A stretch of 48,293 nucleotides of DNA from a virus. Location of the stretch: the IMG/VR virus record IMGVR_UViG_3300028840_002776, positions 1-48,293 of that record; one strand, given 5' to 3'. The notes under the pieces were generated by a model, which was not told the DNA's origin, ran no database searches, and saw only the letters and a program-made list of their open reading frames with translations. How positions within the stretch are numbered: the stretch's first letter is position 1; every line of letters starts with the position of its first letter. The position numbers were made by a program, and so were the translations under genes. This document shows, piece after piece, positions 1-6,972 of the stretch.

Positions 1-144
1 CACATGGGCGAGATCGTCTGGCCCCACGCACGAGGAGAGGCCGTAGGTACCTGGCGAATGCAACCCGAGACGTATCGACTCCTGGACGCCAGACTCCGTC
101 TGGTCGGATCGTTCACCGTCGTACTCACGTGTTGGCACGACCAG
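1..144. repeat. Left copy of exact 144-bp terminal direct repeat
   Basis: Bases 1-144 are identical, base for base, to 48150-48293. Both copies lie inside one kinase gene whose frame continues across the join. The simplest reading is the overlap of a circular or circularly permuted genome assembly, giving a unit length of 48,149 bp, rather than a biological terminal repeat. Confidence 0.97.
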
Positions 145-384
145 CTGGCGGAGCGACTGGCGAAGTCGGAACACATGTACGACCAGACGACGATCCTCAG
201 GGCCAACAACGCGTATCTAGATATCGTCAACACCGGTCGCTTCGGTCTGTACAGGCCCGACTATGACTACGTCGTCCGTGAGACCCAGTTCCACCCGTAC
301 CCGTCGAGTTCCGACGTGAACGACATCGTCCATCAATACCTTCAGAGACAGAAGGAGATCGATGAAAGAACGCCAAAGAATTAA
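1..384 (+). CDS. Deoxynucleoside monophosphate kinase, C-terminal part (gene continues from 47976)
   Basis: This is the 3' part of a P-loop kinase gene that starts at 47976 and runs through the circular junction in the same frame, giving 185 aa in all. The Walker A motif (GADGTGKST) is in the other part. This part holds the helical core and an Arg-containing segment (residues about 60-120) typical of thymidylate-kinase-like proteins. Expected role: phosphorylation of a dNMP to a dNDP with ATP. Its neighbours are a thymidylate-synthase homologue upstream and dCMP deaminase downstream, whose start overlaps its end by 23 nt. In T4 the kinase paired with dCMP hydroxymethylase phosphorylates the modified nucleotide; a similar role here is inference. 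The call as a P-loop nucleotide kinase is firm, the substrate is not. Confidence 0.85.
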   Translation, partial: HMGEIVWPHARGEAVGTWRMQPETYRLLDARLRLVGSFTVVLTCWHDQLAERLAKSEHMYDQTTILRANNAYLDIVNTGRFGLYRPDYDYVVRETQFHPYPSSSDVNDIVHQYLQRQKEIDERTPKN

Positions 385-781
385 GCGCCGTCTCTTCGTC
401 GGCATTGCCCAGATGTTCGCCGACCTGTCGACCTGTAAGAGAGACAAGGTCGGGTGTCTGGTGTGCCCGTCCGACTTGACTAGGATCGACGCCGTGGGGT
501 ACAACGGACCGCCGGCCGGCGAGGACAACGACTCGTGCACCGGCGAGATCGGGCAGTGCGGATGTATCCACGCAGAGGCGAATGCGCTGCTCAAGCTATA
601 CGTCCCGCGTCGGAAGCTGACGCTAGTCACGACGCGTTCGCCCTGCCGGCATTGCTCCGGTCTGATTATCAACTCCGGCAACATCGACGAGGTGGTGTAC
701 GGGCACAAGAGGAGTGAACTGGACCGTCTGTCGGCGGCGGGCATCCGGGTCTGGACCGTGAAGGAGTGGTGCGATGACTAG
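362..781 (+). CDS. dCMP deaminase (ComEB/T4 Cd type)
   Basis: A 139-aa zinc deaminase that converts dCMP to dUMP in the cytoplasm. The zinc and catalytic motif HAE is at residues 70-72, and the PCRHC motif at 94-98 supplies the two zinc cysteines. An extra Cys cluster (C25, C32, C35) precedes them, as in phage dCMP deaminases that carry a second zinc site. The ATG start overlaps the kinase end by 23 nt, and the end overlaps the next gene by 8 nt, so it is translated within the nucleotide-metabolism operon. Phages with modified cytosine often carry this enzyme to rebalance dCMP and dUMP pools. Family assignment is secure; allosteric control by dCTP or dTTP cannot be judged. Confidence 0.92.
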   Translation: MKERQRIKRRLFVGIAQMFADLSTCKRDKVGCLVCPSDLTRIDAVGYNGPPAGEDNDSCTGEIGQCGCIHAEANALLKLYVPRRKLTLVTTRSPCRHCSGLIINSGNIDEVVYGHKRSELDRLSAAGIRVWTVKEWCDD

Positions 782-1271
782 CCTTCTCGTCGGAGAGCGC
801 TTCAACCAGCGGACGTGGCGACCTAGCCTATTCGCGATTCCTTCTGCAAACTACGTGAACGTCATGACGCGGCTGGGTGCGTTTCCCGCGGGTCACTCAC
901 GCGTGAAGCTGGAGTCGCTCGGCGTGCGCTGGACGCAGTCGATGAACCTGCTTCCGCCCGACCCGCAGGGGGTCAAGTGGAACGCCGAGCTGGCGGCGAC
1001 GGTCGCCGCGTACCTGATGCTCCACACGGCGCACGACCTGTTGTGGCTGGCCGGCATACGGGTGGCCCGTGCGTTCGGGATCCGTGCAGACGAACAATTG
1101 TACTTTCAGCCTCTGTCGAGCGAATCGGGAGCGTGGGAACCGTCCTACGACCCGCCGCGGCTGTGTGTAATCGTCCCTCACCCGTCGGGACTGAACCGAT
1201 GGTGGAATCACGAAGAGAACGTCGAATGGGGCAGGCGCGAAATAGCGGACCTCACGGAGCAGTTGAGATGA
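774..1271 (+). CDS. Uracil-DNA glycosylase superfamily-like protein
   Basis: 165 aa. The pattern fits the uracil-DNA glycosylase fold: an N-terminal VGER segment (residues 5-9), an NLLPP segment (58-62), a helix ending in RVARAFGI (97-103), and a C-terminal HPSGLN motif (136-141) resembling the conserved His motif of the superfamily. Proteins of this shape are common in phages but uncharacterised, and the catalytic water-activating residue is not obvious, so activity is uncertain. It lies between dCMP deaminase and DNA polymerase, overlapping both (8 nt and an ATGA overlap). Possible roles are removal of uracil produced from dCMP metabolism, or recognition of a modified base. The role is inference; the fold call is moderate. 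Confidence 0.65.
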   Translation: MTSLLVGERFNQRTWRPSLFAIPSANYVNVMTRLGAFPAGHSRVKLESLGVRWTQSMNLLPPDPQGVKWNAELAATVAAYLMLHTAHDLLWLAGIRVARAFGIRADEQLYFQPLSSESGAWEPSYDPPRLCVIVPHPSGLNRWWNHEENVEWGRREIADLTEQLR

Positions 1272-3196
1272 TCGAATTCGACAACGGCGGGCGCATGGTG
1301 GAGTGCGTTGAAGAGCTACCCGATCTTCGCGGGTCGCACAAACTATATCTCGATCTGGAGACTACGTCCGGCGACCCTCGAAAGAATTCACTCAACCCGT
1401 GGTTCGATTGCGACATACTAGGCATCGCGGTCACGTGCGACGACCTACCGATGTCGTGGTACGTGCCACTCCGACACCAGCACGGCGCTAACCTTGCTCT
1501 TCTGAACGTGACTAAGTGGCTCGAAGACACGGTGTCGACGTGTCGGGCGTGGGTCAACCACAACGTGAAGTACGACGCACACGTCCTGAAGAACCGCACC
1601 GGGATCGACCCGCCCGAGGTGCTCGTCGACACGGTGACGCAAGGAAAGATCATCGACTCCGACCGGATCATGAGGGGTGGGTACTCCCTTGCTGCGCTCA
1701 GCAAGGGGTGGCTTCACGAAGACATTCGTAAGTACGAAGAAGCGCTCAAGCCCTACCTGGTCAAGAACAAGGACTACGGCGCCATACCCGCCGACATTTG
1801 CGCAGAGTACGCCTGTCAGGACGTCGTGACGGGCCGACGGCTTTTCAAGTACGAGAACGAGAGGTGCCCGGAGCAGTGCCGTCAGGTATGGCGCACAGAG
1901 GTGGCCCTGACCCGTGTGTTGTACGACATGGAGCAGCACGGAATGCGAGTGGAGCCGCAGGAACTCAAAATTACGGAACTCGGCATTCTTCGCAAACTGA
2001 TGGAAATAGATGCTGAGCTCGCCGAGCTCGCCGGCAGGTCGTTCAGACCTCACGTGAACGAGGACTGCTTCGACGTGCTGTGTAACCAGTTCGGTCTGCC
2101 CGTGGTCGCGTGGACCGACGACGGAAATCCGTCATTCGACAAGGCGGCGATGGCACAGTATGCGGTCCACCCGAAAGCCCCCAAGGACGTCGTACGCCTG
2201 GTCATGAGCTATAGGCAGCTCAACACGCTGAATAACTTTTTCGTGACTAAGTATCAGAAGTGCAGCGTGAACGGCCGTCTCCACCCGTTCTACAACCAGG
2301 CCATCCGTACCGGTCGCATGTCGTGCAAGGAGCCCAACGCGCAGCAACTCAATGCGGCGGCCAAGCGTCTCATCCACCCGTCGCCTGGCTGTTCTTTCAT
2401 TACAGCGGACTATTCCCAGATCGAGTTTCGCGTGATCGTTCACTACATCCAAGACGCAGAGGCCATAGCCGCGTATGCGGAAAACCCCGACACAGACTTT
2501 CACGCCTGGGTCGCCGACTTGTGCGGGATGAAGCGGAAGCCTGCCAAGACGATGAATTTCATGATGGGGTACGGCGGAGGCAAAAAGACAACTGTTGCAA
2601 AGATCTCGATGGATGAAACGGTGGTTGGTGACCTTCAGGAAAAGATCGAAGCACTGATAGCGGAGAGTAAGGTGACGAGAGAGGAAGAGAAGGAAGTATT
2701 CGAGCACCTCTGTCGACAGAGAGCCGAAAAGGTCTATGCGTCCTACCACTCGGCCTTGCCCGGGCTCAAGAGAACCGCCCGTCGAGTTAGTCGTCGTGTC
2801 CAAGACCGCGGGTTCGTGTTCAACGCGTACGGCCGGCATCGTCACTTGCCGGCTGCTGCGGCGCATCGAGGTTTCAATACGATATGCCAGTCGACGGCGG
2901 CTGACCTTATGAAAGAGCGCACCGTCGCCTTGGCCCGTGCCTGTCAAGGAACACCGATTAAGCTAACGGCGAGCGTTCACGACGAGACAGTTCTCGAAGC
3001 GCCGACAGAGATCGCCGAGGATCCTCGCGTCGTGCGTGACATCGTTAACATACTGGAGTCGCCCGAAGTCGAGCTTCGTGTCCCGGTGCGCTGCGACGTA
3101 GGCGTCTCCGACGTGGACTGGCTCTCGGCCTCTAAAGCAGCGGGCGTCATTTCATACGACAAGAATTCCTGTGGAGATCTTGAATATCTCCGGTAG
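1268..3196 (+). CDS. Family A DNA polymerase with 3'-5' exonuclease
   Basis: 642 aa, a T7-gp5-sized replicative DNA polymerase. The exonuclease domain is complete: Exo I LDLET (D29, E31), Exo II NHNVKYD, Exo III YACQD. The polymerase domain has motif A DYSQIE (D381), an O-helix matching R-K-F-Y (RKPAKTMNF then YGGG), in which Phe sits at the position that excludes dideoxynucleotides, and motif C HDE (571-573). The ATG at 1268 forms an ATGA overlap with the preceding stop; the longer open frame upstream would overlap that gene wholly and is not used. It acts with the primase-helicase and SNF2 helicase encoded at the other side of the junction. A run of untranslated sequence follows its stop. 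Confidence 0.96.
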   Translation: MIEFDNGGRMVECVEELPDLRGSHKLYLDLETTSGDPRKNSLNPWFDCDILGIAVTCDDLPMSWYVPLRHQHGANLALLNVTKWLEDTVSTCRAWVNHNVKYDAHVLKNRTGIDPPEVLVDTVTQGKIIDSDRIMRGGYSLAALSKGWLHEDIRKYEEALKPYLVKNKDYGAIPADICAEYACQDVVTGRRLFKYENERCPEQCRQVWRTEVALTRVLYDMEQHGMRVEPQELKITELGILRKLMEIDAELAELAGRSFRPHVNEDCFDVLCNQFGLPVVAWTDDGNPSFDKAAMAQYAVHPKAPKDVVRLVMSYRQLNTLNNFFVTKYQKCSVNGRLHPFYNQAIRTGRMSCKEPNAQQLNAAAKRLIHPSPGCSFITADYSQIEFRVIVHYIQDAEAIAAYAENPDTDFHAWVADLCGMKRKPAKTMNFMMGYGGGKKTTVAKISMDETVVGDLQEKIEALIAESKVTREEEKEVFEHLCRQRAEKVYASYHSALPGLKRTARRVSRRVQDRGFVFNAYGRHRHLPAAAAHRGFNTICQSTAADLMKERTVALARACQGTPIKLTASVHDETVLEAPTEIAEDPRVVRDIVNILESPEVELRVPVRCDVGVSDVDWLSASKAAGVISYDKNSCGDLEYLR

Positions 3197-3265
3197 CGAA
3201 ATCTTTCAGATGAATGAACACTTTCCCCTTTACAGAAACTCCGTAATCGGGGCGGAATCAACAGG

Positions 3266-3283
3266 GGCGCCCGTACGGGCGCC
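3266..3283. promoter_or_regulatory. 18-bp perfect palindrome
   Basis: GGCGCCCGT followed directly by its reverse complement ACGGGCGCC. It has no spacer and no following T-run, so it is not a normal terminator. It may be a protein-binding site or a short hairpin with a GTAC loop, 70 nt after the polymerase stop. Function unknown. Confidence 0.6.
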
Positions 3284-3455
3284 GTACAGCCCGTATATCT
3301 CCGAGAGGGCGCGAGATCACGGCTCAGATCGTCGTTTCAATAACACGGTTTATAATACCAGTTGCTCCGATCTCCGCACTCCGGGCGTGTACGGGCCGTA
3401 TACGCACGTACCCGAATCCCTTGGAAATGTTCGGAGTTTTGTCGATTCGGCGGGG

Positions 3456-3484
3456 TTGACAACCCGCGAAATCTCTGGTACAAT
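3456..3484 (+). promoter_or_regulatory. Sigma-70-type promoter driving the hammerhead region
   Basis: TTGACA at 3456-3461 and TACAAT at 3479-3484, separated by exactly 17 bp. This is one base short of full consensus. Expected start is about 3491. The next features downstream are an untranslated leader, the two ribozymes and the gene at 3820. It is the only strong promoter visible between the polymerase and the sigma factor gene, so it probably drives early or middle expression by host RNA polymerase. Confidence 0.8.
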
Positions 3485-3496
3485 GCCCTCAGGGCA
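3484..3496. promoter_or_regulatory. 13-bp inverted repeat at the promoter start point (possible operator)
   Basis: TGCCCT-C-AGGGCA is a perfect inverted repeat that begins at the last base of the -10 box and covers the expected +1. That position suits an operator or an initially transcribed hairpin. No repressor gene is recognised in the genome, so a bound host or phage protein is inference. Confidence 0.5.
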
Positions 3497-3714
3497 ATTG
3501 ACAACTGGATCGTCGGAGCGATGCACGGCACGTAGTTCCCTTCGGAGGAGCGAGAAGCTGAAGCGACAGCCAACGGGCAAGGATGCCAGTCAGAGTCGTG
3601 CGTCGCGGCAATCGAGCTGGACCGTGAATTGGGCAAGGTCGCGAGCAGAATTGTTCGACGCAGAGTCGACCGGTGGTAGTGTCTACAGTTTTCAATCCTT
3701 CTTTTTTGTGCTAA

Positions 3715-3781
3715 GCCGAAAAGCGACGGAGTTACACGCTCCGCCGCTTCGTCGTGGGTGGTTCCCGCGGCCTGACGAGGC
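3715..3781 (+). ncRNA. Type II hammerhead ribozyme, copy 1
   Basis: All core elements are present in type II order (open at stem II). GCC (3715-3717) is followed by GAAA (3718-3721), stem III (3722-3731 with 3739-3748; one A-C mismatch in ten pairs), then the UC cleavage dinucleotide (3749-3750), stem I (3751-3758 with 3764-3771; eight pairs, two of them G-U) and CUGACGA (3772-3778). Finally GGC (3779-3781) pairs with the initial GCC as stem II. The predicted cut is between 3750 and 3751, leaving a 2',3'-cyclic phosphate and a 5'-hydroxyl. Hammerheads of this type are known from phages and bacteria. The match is by eye, not by a covariance model, but no core base is violated. Confidence 0.93.
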
Positions 3782-3819
3782 AGCCTTCCTCGATTCTACA
3801 CTCCATAGGAGACGAGACA

Positions 3820-4242
3820 ATGGCGAAAAAGACCCGTAACACGCAGACACAGGCCCCCAAGGCAAAAGCTCCCTCGGCCGCCCCCGGCGCTAAGGCTCCC
3901 GAAGCCGCGAAGGGCAAGACCGAGCGCATCGCCTACCCCGTGCCGGACGGCGGCCTGTCGGAATTCCCGAAGGACTTCGACGGGAAGAAGCACAAGACCC
4001 TCAAGCGGGGCGACTTCGCCGACGAGACCGTGTGGCTCGAGATGAAGGCGACCGAGTGCGACAAGCGGGCCGCCGCGTACCGCGCCGAAGCGACCGAGAT
4101 GAAGAAGCTCGGGACCGTGAAGGAGCGCGCCAAGGCCAAGCGCCTGCTGGCCATGCACAAGCGCATGGCGGAGCTCCAGGAGCAGCTCAAGAAGGACGGC
4201 GTCGACGTCTACGCCCTGCTGTCCGCTACGTCCGACGAGTAG
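3820..4242 (+). CDS. Unknown basic protein encoded between two hammerhead ribozymes
   Basis: 140 aa, not recognised. Residues 1-35 are Lys/Ala/Pro-rich and look disordered, resembling a nucleic-acid-binding tail. Residues 36-65 are a short Gly/Asp-containing segment, and residues 70-130 are a highly charged helix, probably a coiled coil (repeated E/K with A, M and L). The ATG is preceded by the strong site ATAGGAGACGA at about 8 nt. The gene lies wholly inside the 525-nt segment released by the two flanking ribozymes, with the second ribozyme starting 3 nt after its stop. Its mRNA would therefore be cut free of upstream and downstream RNA. High expression is likely. A structural or nucleoid-like role is possible but unsupported. 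Confidence 0.85.
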   Translation: MAKKTRNTQTQAPKAKAPSAAPGAKAPEAAKGKTERIAYPVPDGGLSEFPKDFDGKKHKTLKRGDFADETVWLEMKATECDKRAAAYRAEATEMKKLGTVKERAKAKRLLAMHKRMAELQEQLKKDGVDVYALLSATSDE

Positions 4243-4244
4243 AG

Positions 4245-4310
4245 TTGCCGAAACGCGGGGAGGGCACCCCGCGTCGTCGCCGGTCGGCTTCCGGCGGCCT
4301 GATGAGGCAA
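4245..4310 (+). ncRNA. Type II hammerhead ribozyme, copy 2
   Basis: Same architecture as copy 1, with a different sequence in the helices. UUGCC (4245-4249) is followed by GAAA (4250-4253), a perfect 7-bp stem III (4254-4260 with 4267-4273), UC (4274-4275), an 8-bp stem I (4276-4283 with 4291-4298; one G-U), CUGAUGA (4299-4305), and GGCAA (4306-4310), which pairs with UUGCC as a 5-bp stem II. The predicted cut is between 4275 and 4276. Stem I pairs differ from copy 1 by compensatory changes (G-C to C-G at the sixth pair, G-U to C-G at the fifth), which is independent support for the fold. Confidence 0.95.
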
Positions 4311-4333
4311 GCCCTTGCAGAGGAGCACAGACG

Positions 4334-4594
4334 ATGTTAAGAATGAAGGCTAAGACGTATCGCCGCCCTAAAAACTTGGAGCTGGTGATGCGGGTGCTTT
4401 GGAAACGCGGGCTGTATGTTCGCGTGGACGGCGACTCGATCACGGTCGCCGGCGCCCCGGCTCGAATGACAGACATTCCCTCGGTCATCGAGGAAGAGTC
4501 CGTCAGCTGGGCGGACGAAGATGACGTTCCGCCCTCACCCGACGACATGAGCGACCAGGCGGCTGGTGACGAGGTCGAGGACCTCGACCGCTAG
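4334..4594 (+). CDS. Small acidic protein, unknown
   Basis: 86 aa, not recognised. Residues 1-45 are basic with a predicted beta-alpha-beta-like segment (a run of Lys/Arg, then LYVRVDGDSITVAG). Residues 46-86 are strongly acidic (E/D-rich) and probably unstructured. The ATG at 4334 has AGGAG at 4319-4324; a second ATG four codons on is an alternative start. It lies 24 nt after the second hammerhead and is the first gene on the downstream cleavage product, which would carry a 5'-hydroxyl end. Confidence 0.7.
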   Translation: MLRMKAKTYRRPKNLELVMRVLWKRGLYVRVDGDSITVAGAPARMTDIPSVIEEESVSWADEDDVPPSPDDMSDQAAGDEVEDLDR

Positions 4595-4622
4595 GTCGCA
4601 TACTACATAAGGAGACTACATA

Positions 4623-5096
4623 ATGACGAAGCAGACCTCGAAGGGGGTACAAGAGGCCATCAACGACCTCGACTACCTCATGAAGGGCCACAAGAACCGC
4701 ATCAAGCATCTGCGCTTGATGGCCGAGGGCGATAAGGCCTTCGAGCGGTCCGTGAAGTGGCACAAGGAACGCATCGCGTGGCTTCAGCGGCAGCTGGAGC
4801 GGCTGCTCGACGAGCGGGAGCACGCCGACGAGCTCATCCAGAAGTCGCAGACGGCGCTGAAGAAGCTGGCGCAAAAGCGGCTCCAGCTCGAACACCACCG
4901 CGAGGTACTCAAGCTGCAGGAGCTCGCCTCTGAGATCAGTCAGCTGGAGTCGGACCTCAAGCGGACGCCCTGCCCGTACGCCCAAGGGCTCCTCTGCCCG
5001 TTCAGTGAGGTGCCCGAGCCCGACCACTGCGGCGGCTGTGAAGATCGTCTGGAGCACATCGGGGCGTGGGAGGGTCTTGACCATGACGATGAGTGA
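4623..5096 (+). CDS. Coiled-coil protein with C-terminal Cys cluster
   Basis: 157 aa, unknown function. Residues 1-115 are almost entirely charged helix with Leu heptads, so a long coiled coil is expected. A C-terminal Cys cluster (CPYAQGLLC, then CGGC about 20 residues later) looks like a zinc-binding site. The start is preceded by ACATAAGGAGACTACATA, a strong ribosome site closely like that before the helicase gene at 38414. The end overlaps the SprT-like gene by 14 nt. A DNA- or RNA-binding scaffold role is possible but unproven. Confidence 0.8.
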   Translation: MTKQTSKGVQEAINDLDYLMKGHKNRIKHLRLMAEGDKAFERSVKWHKERIAWLQRQLERLLDEREHADELIQKSQTALKKLAQKRLQLEHHREVLKLQELASEISQLESDLKRTPCPYAQGLLCPFSEVPEPDHCGGCEDRLEHIGAWEGLDHDDE

Positions 5097-5517
5097 TCTT
5101 CAAGAACTCAAAGACTGGGCGGCTAAGCGACACCGACACTGGTGTCACCGTCTCCAGACAATAGGCGAAGTTCTCGAGATGGAGTTCACGCCGCCTAAGT
5201 GCGAGTTTTCGACACGCACGTCGAAGTCCGCGGGCGTATACTTTCCCAAGGAACGGAAATGCCGGTACTACCTCGCCTACATAATTCTAGCCGGAAAGAA
5301 GTACGACGAGACCATCGCCCACGAGATCGCCCATTCCTTCGTTTATCAGACGAAGATCCGGGCGGCCTGTCACGGCGACCTGTTCCGATTCGTCGTTCAT
5401 CGCATGTGCGGTTTCGGAAACCACAAGTGCACGCACGACCTCAGTACACACAAGGCCAAGAAGCTCAGCAAGCTGCTTCGCCTGATGGAGAAGATGAATG
5501 GCAACGGTAAGGTCTAA
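5083..5517 (+). CDS. SprT-like zinc metalloprotease-fold protein
   Basis: 144 aa. It carries the HEIAH motif (H80-H84) and a third putative zinc ligand H97 in AACHGDLF, which is the SprT/Spartan arrangement. Family members degrade proteins crosslinked to DNA or act in DNA transactions. Four Cys residues (C21, C40, C60, C96) occur, but no clear C-terminal zinc ribbon. The start at 5083 has GGAGGG nine bases upstream and is preferred over an in-frame ATG at 5005, deep inside the previous gene. It overlaps the DNA ligase gene by 20 nt, which fits a role in phage DNA replication or repair. Confidence 0.85.
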   Translation: MTMSDLQELKDWAAKRHRHWCHRLQTIGEVLEMEFTPPKCEFSTRTSKSAGVYFPKERKCRYYLAYIILAGKKYDETIAHEIAHSFVYQTKIRAACHGDLFRFVVHRMCGFGNHKCTHDLSTHKAKKLSKLLRLMEKMNGNGKV

Positions 5518-6319
5518 GAACTGGACCGGCCAAGACGCCCGTTTCGCGCACGTGAAGCGAGACGGGCACTTTTTATGCGTCCGCAAAGCGAGAACTGGTC
5601 TCGTGTCTTGCCACACTCGGCACCCGCACGACGTCACAGACAAGCTTCGCGACCGCGGCTGGTACCTGAACGTATTCCGGCGTGCGCCGGCCGGGACGAC
5701 GATTCTCGGGGAACTCTGGTACCCCGGGAAACCGGCGTCCTACGTCAAGACAGCGATGAAGGAACACGACCCGCGTCTGCGGTTCGGCGCCTTCGCCCTG
5801 GAGACCGCCCCTGCGGACGCTTCGCTCTTGGAGATCGAGTCGCTGTGCGTCCTGTGGGGCGTAGAGTTCCTGCCCTTCTGGATCACGGCCGGGGCGTACA
5901 CGCCGCAGTCGATCGTCGACATGTTAACGCGTACGCCCCAGGAGAACGTCGAGGGCGTCGTCTTCAAAGACGGAAATCTCCTCAACTGGCGTAAGTGGAA
6001 GCCGGTAAAGACGATGGACCTCGTCATCGCGGGGTACCACCCCGGCCGTGGCAAGTACTACGGCGGGGTAGGGGCGCTCCGATGCGTGACCTCAGAGGGT
6101 CGCGAGGTGGCCCGCGTCTCGGGGATGGACGAGCCGACCAGGGACTGGGTCGGGGAGCATCGAGAGGAGTGTCTGGGCCTCGTCGTCGAGGTCGCCTACC
6201 AGTACGTAGGAGCCGGTGGTCGGCTCCGCCACCCTCGCTTCGTCGGATTCCGGGACGACAAGCAGCCGGAGGAGTGTACATCGGATCAGGACCTGGACCT
6301 GGAGGAACACTACAGATGA
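5498..6319 (+). CDS. ATP-dependent DNA ligase
   Basis: 273 aa, a small ATP-type ligase. Motif I is KRDG (K20 would be adenylylated), motif III is near LGELWYP (about 69-76), motif IV is EGVVFK (about 152-157), motif V is WRKWKPVKTMDLVI, and an OB-fold follows (about 185-273). The length is like other minimal phage ligases with no extra DNA-binding domain. It would seal nicks during phage replication and repair. The downstream kinase starts with an ATGA overlap. No motif residue is missing, so activity is likely. Confidence 0.88.
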   Translation: MATVRSKNWTGQDARFAHVKRDGHFLCVRKARTGLVSCHTRHPHDVTDKLRDRGWYLNVFRRAPAGTTILGELWYPGKPASYVKTAMKEHDPRLRFGAFALETAPADASLLEIESLCVLWGVEFLPFWITAGAYTPQSIVDMLTRTPQENVEGVVFKDGNLLNWRKWKPVKTMDLVIAGYHPGRGKYYGGVGALRCVTSEGREVARVSGMDEPTRDWVGEHREECLGLVVEVAYQYVGAGGRLRHPRFVGFRDDKQPEECTSDQDLDLEEHYR

Positions 6320-6972
6320 AATACACGAAGTGCTGTCCCGACGCGGAGTATCAGGCTTACTGGCTCCGCAAACTTCCGCCGGCGTACAGGCCGGCGGACG
6401 TCAAGTTCGTGCCGCCGAACAAGCTGGAGTACGAGGAGATCGACGGGTCGACGCCCAACGACTGGCGTCTCGTTCACAATGCCGCGCACAAGGCCTTCTG
6501 GGGCGAGAGGATAAGAGGCATCGACGAGACGCACGTCTTAGACTACGTGGAGTATGTGCTCTTAAAGGGCCGCACGCTCCTATCTGCGGCGGAGCAGCTG
6601 AGACTGATGCGTCTGTTAGGGTCCCTCCGTCCGACAGACCTCACGCCCGCCTATGCGACGCACGGCGACTTGACTCTAGAGAACACCTTGCTAGTCGAGG
6701 GCCAAGTAGTGTTCATCGACCCGGGCCACGACCGCGGCCTGCAATGCCGAGAGATCGACGAGGCTAAGATCTTACAGTCGCTCGACGGCTGGGACTACGT
6801 CAGGCGGCCGCGCTGCTGCCAGCCCGTCGAGCAGCCGCACGGCTTTCCGGCGCGGAGGGTGCACTGGATCTTGCTGGCGTCCCACTACGTGCGTCTGTTG
6901 TGTCACCAGCACCCGGCCGTCGCGATGAACTTCGCCCGAGGACGCCTCTCGCAGCTATTGGAGACGTTGTGA
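6316..6972 (+). CDS. Aminoglycoside/choline-kinase-like small-molecule kinase
   Basis: 218 aa with the C-lobe signature of the APH/choline kinase family: HGDLTLEN (H116, D118 catalytic, N123) and IDPG (D135 metal ligand). The N-lobe is short. It opens a run of overlapping genes (kinase, HAD phosphatase, nucleotidyltransferase, glycosyltransferase, sulfotransferase), so it probably phosphorylates a sugar, polyol or amino alcohol for nucleotide activation rather than an antibiotic. A parallel is the LicA/LicC pair for phosphocholine. The substrate is inference. The frame is open upstream, but the ATG at 6316 overlapping the ligase stop is the natural start. Confidence 0.8.
   Translation: MKYTKCCPDAEYQAYWLRKLPPAYRPADVKFVPPNKLEYEEIDGSTPNDWRLVHNAAHKAFWGERIRGIDETHVLDYVEYVLLKGRTLLSAAEQLRLMRLLGSLRPTDLTPAYATHGDLTLENTLLVEGQVVFIDPGHDRGLQCREIDEAKILQSLDGWDYVRRPRCCQPVEQPHGFPARRVHWILLASHYVRLLCHQHPAVAMNFARGRLSQLLETL

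Larger units (their letters stand above)
3197..3714 (+). promoter_or_regulatory. 518-nt untranslated region between polymerase and first hammerhead
   Basis: No convincing gene is present on either strand. The region holds an 18-bp perfect palindrome (3266-3283), a TATAAT hexamer without a good -35 (3351-3356), a near-consensus promoter (3456-3484) with a 13-bp inverted repeat over its start point (3484-3496), and about 225 nt of transcribed but untranslated leader leading into the first hammerhead at 3715. A run of six T (3702-3707) lies just before the ribozyme, with no clear stem ahead of it. An open frame at 3171-3839 crosses the whole region but overlaps the polymerase end and the ribozyme and has no family features, so I reject it. 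Confidence 0.75.

Noticed and set aside
1-144. Biological terminal direct repeat of the virion DNA
   Set aside because: It lies within a kinase gene in the same frame at both ends and is of assembly-overlap size, so an assembly closure overlap is simpler.
3351-3356. TATAAT in the leader as a promoter
   Set aside because: No acceptable -35 at 16-18 bp upstream and no extended -10 element.
3498-3520. Second TTGACA at 3498-3503 as another promoter
   Set aside because: The sequence 17 bp on (ATGCAC) is a poor -10 box, and it lies just after a better promoter.
3337-3636. Minus-strand open frame in the leader
   Set aside because: No ribosome site or recognisable sequence; it opposes a strong plus-strand promoter, and every supported gene is on the plus strand.
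3171-3839. 222-codon plus-strand open frame across the untranslated leader
   Set aside because: It overlaps the polymerase end, the promoter and the first hammerhead, has no ribosome site or family features, and reads as compositional chance.
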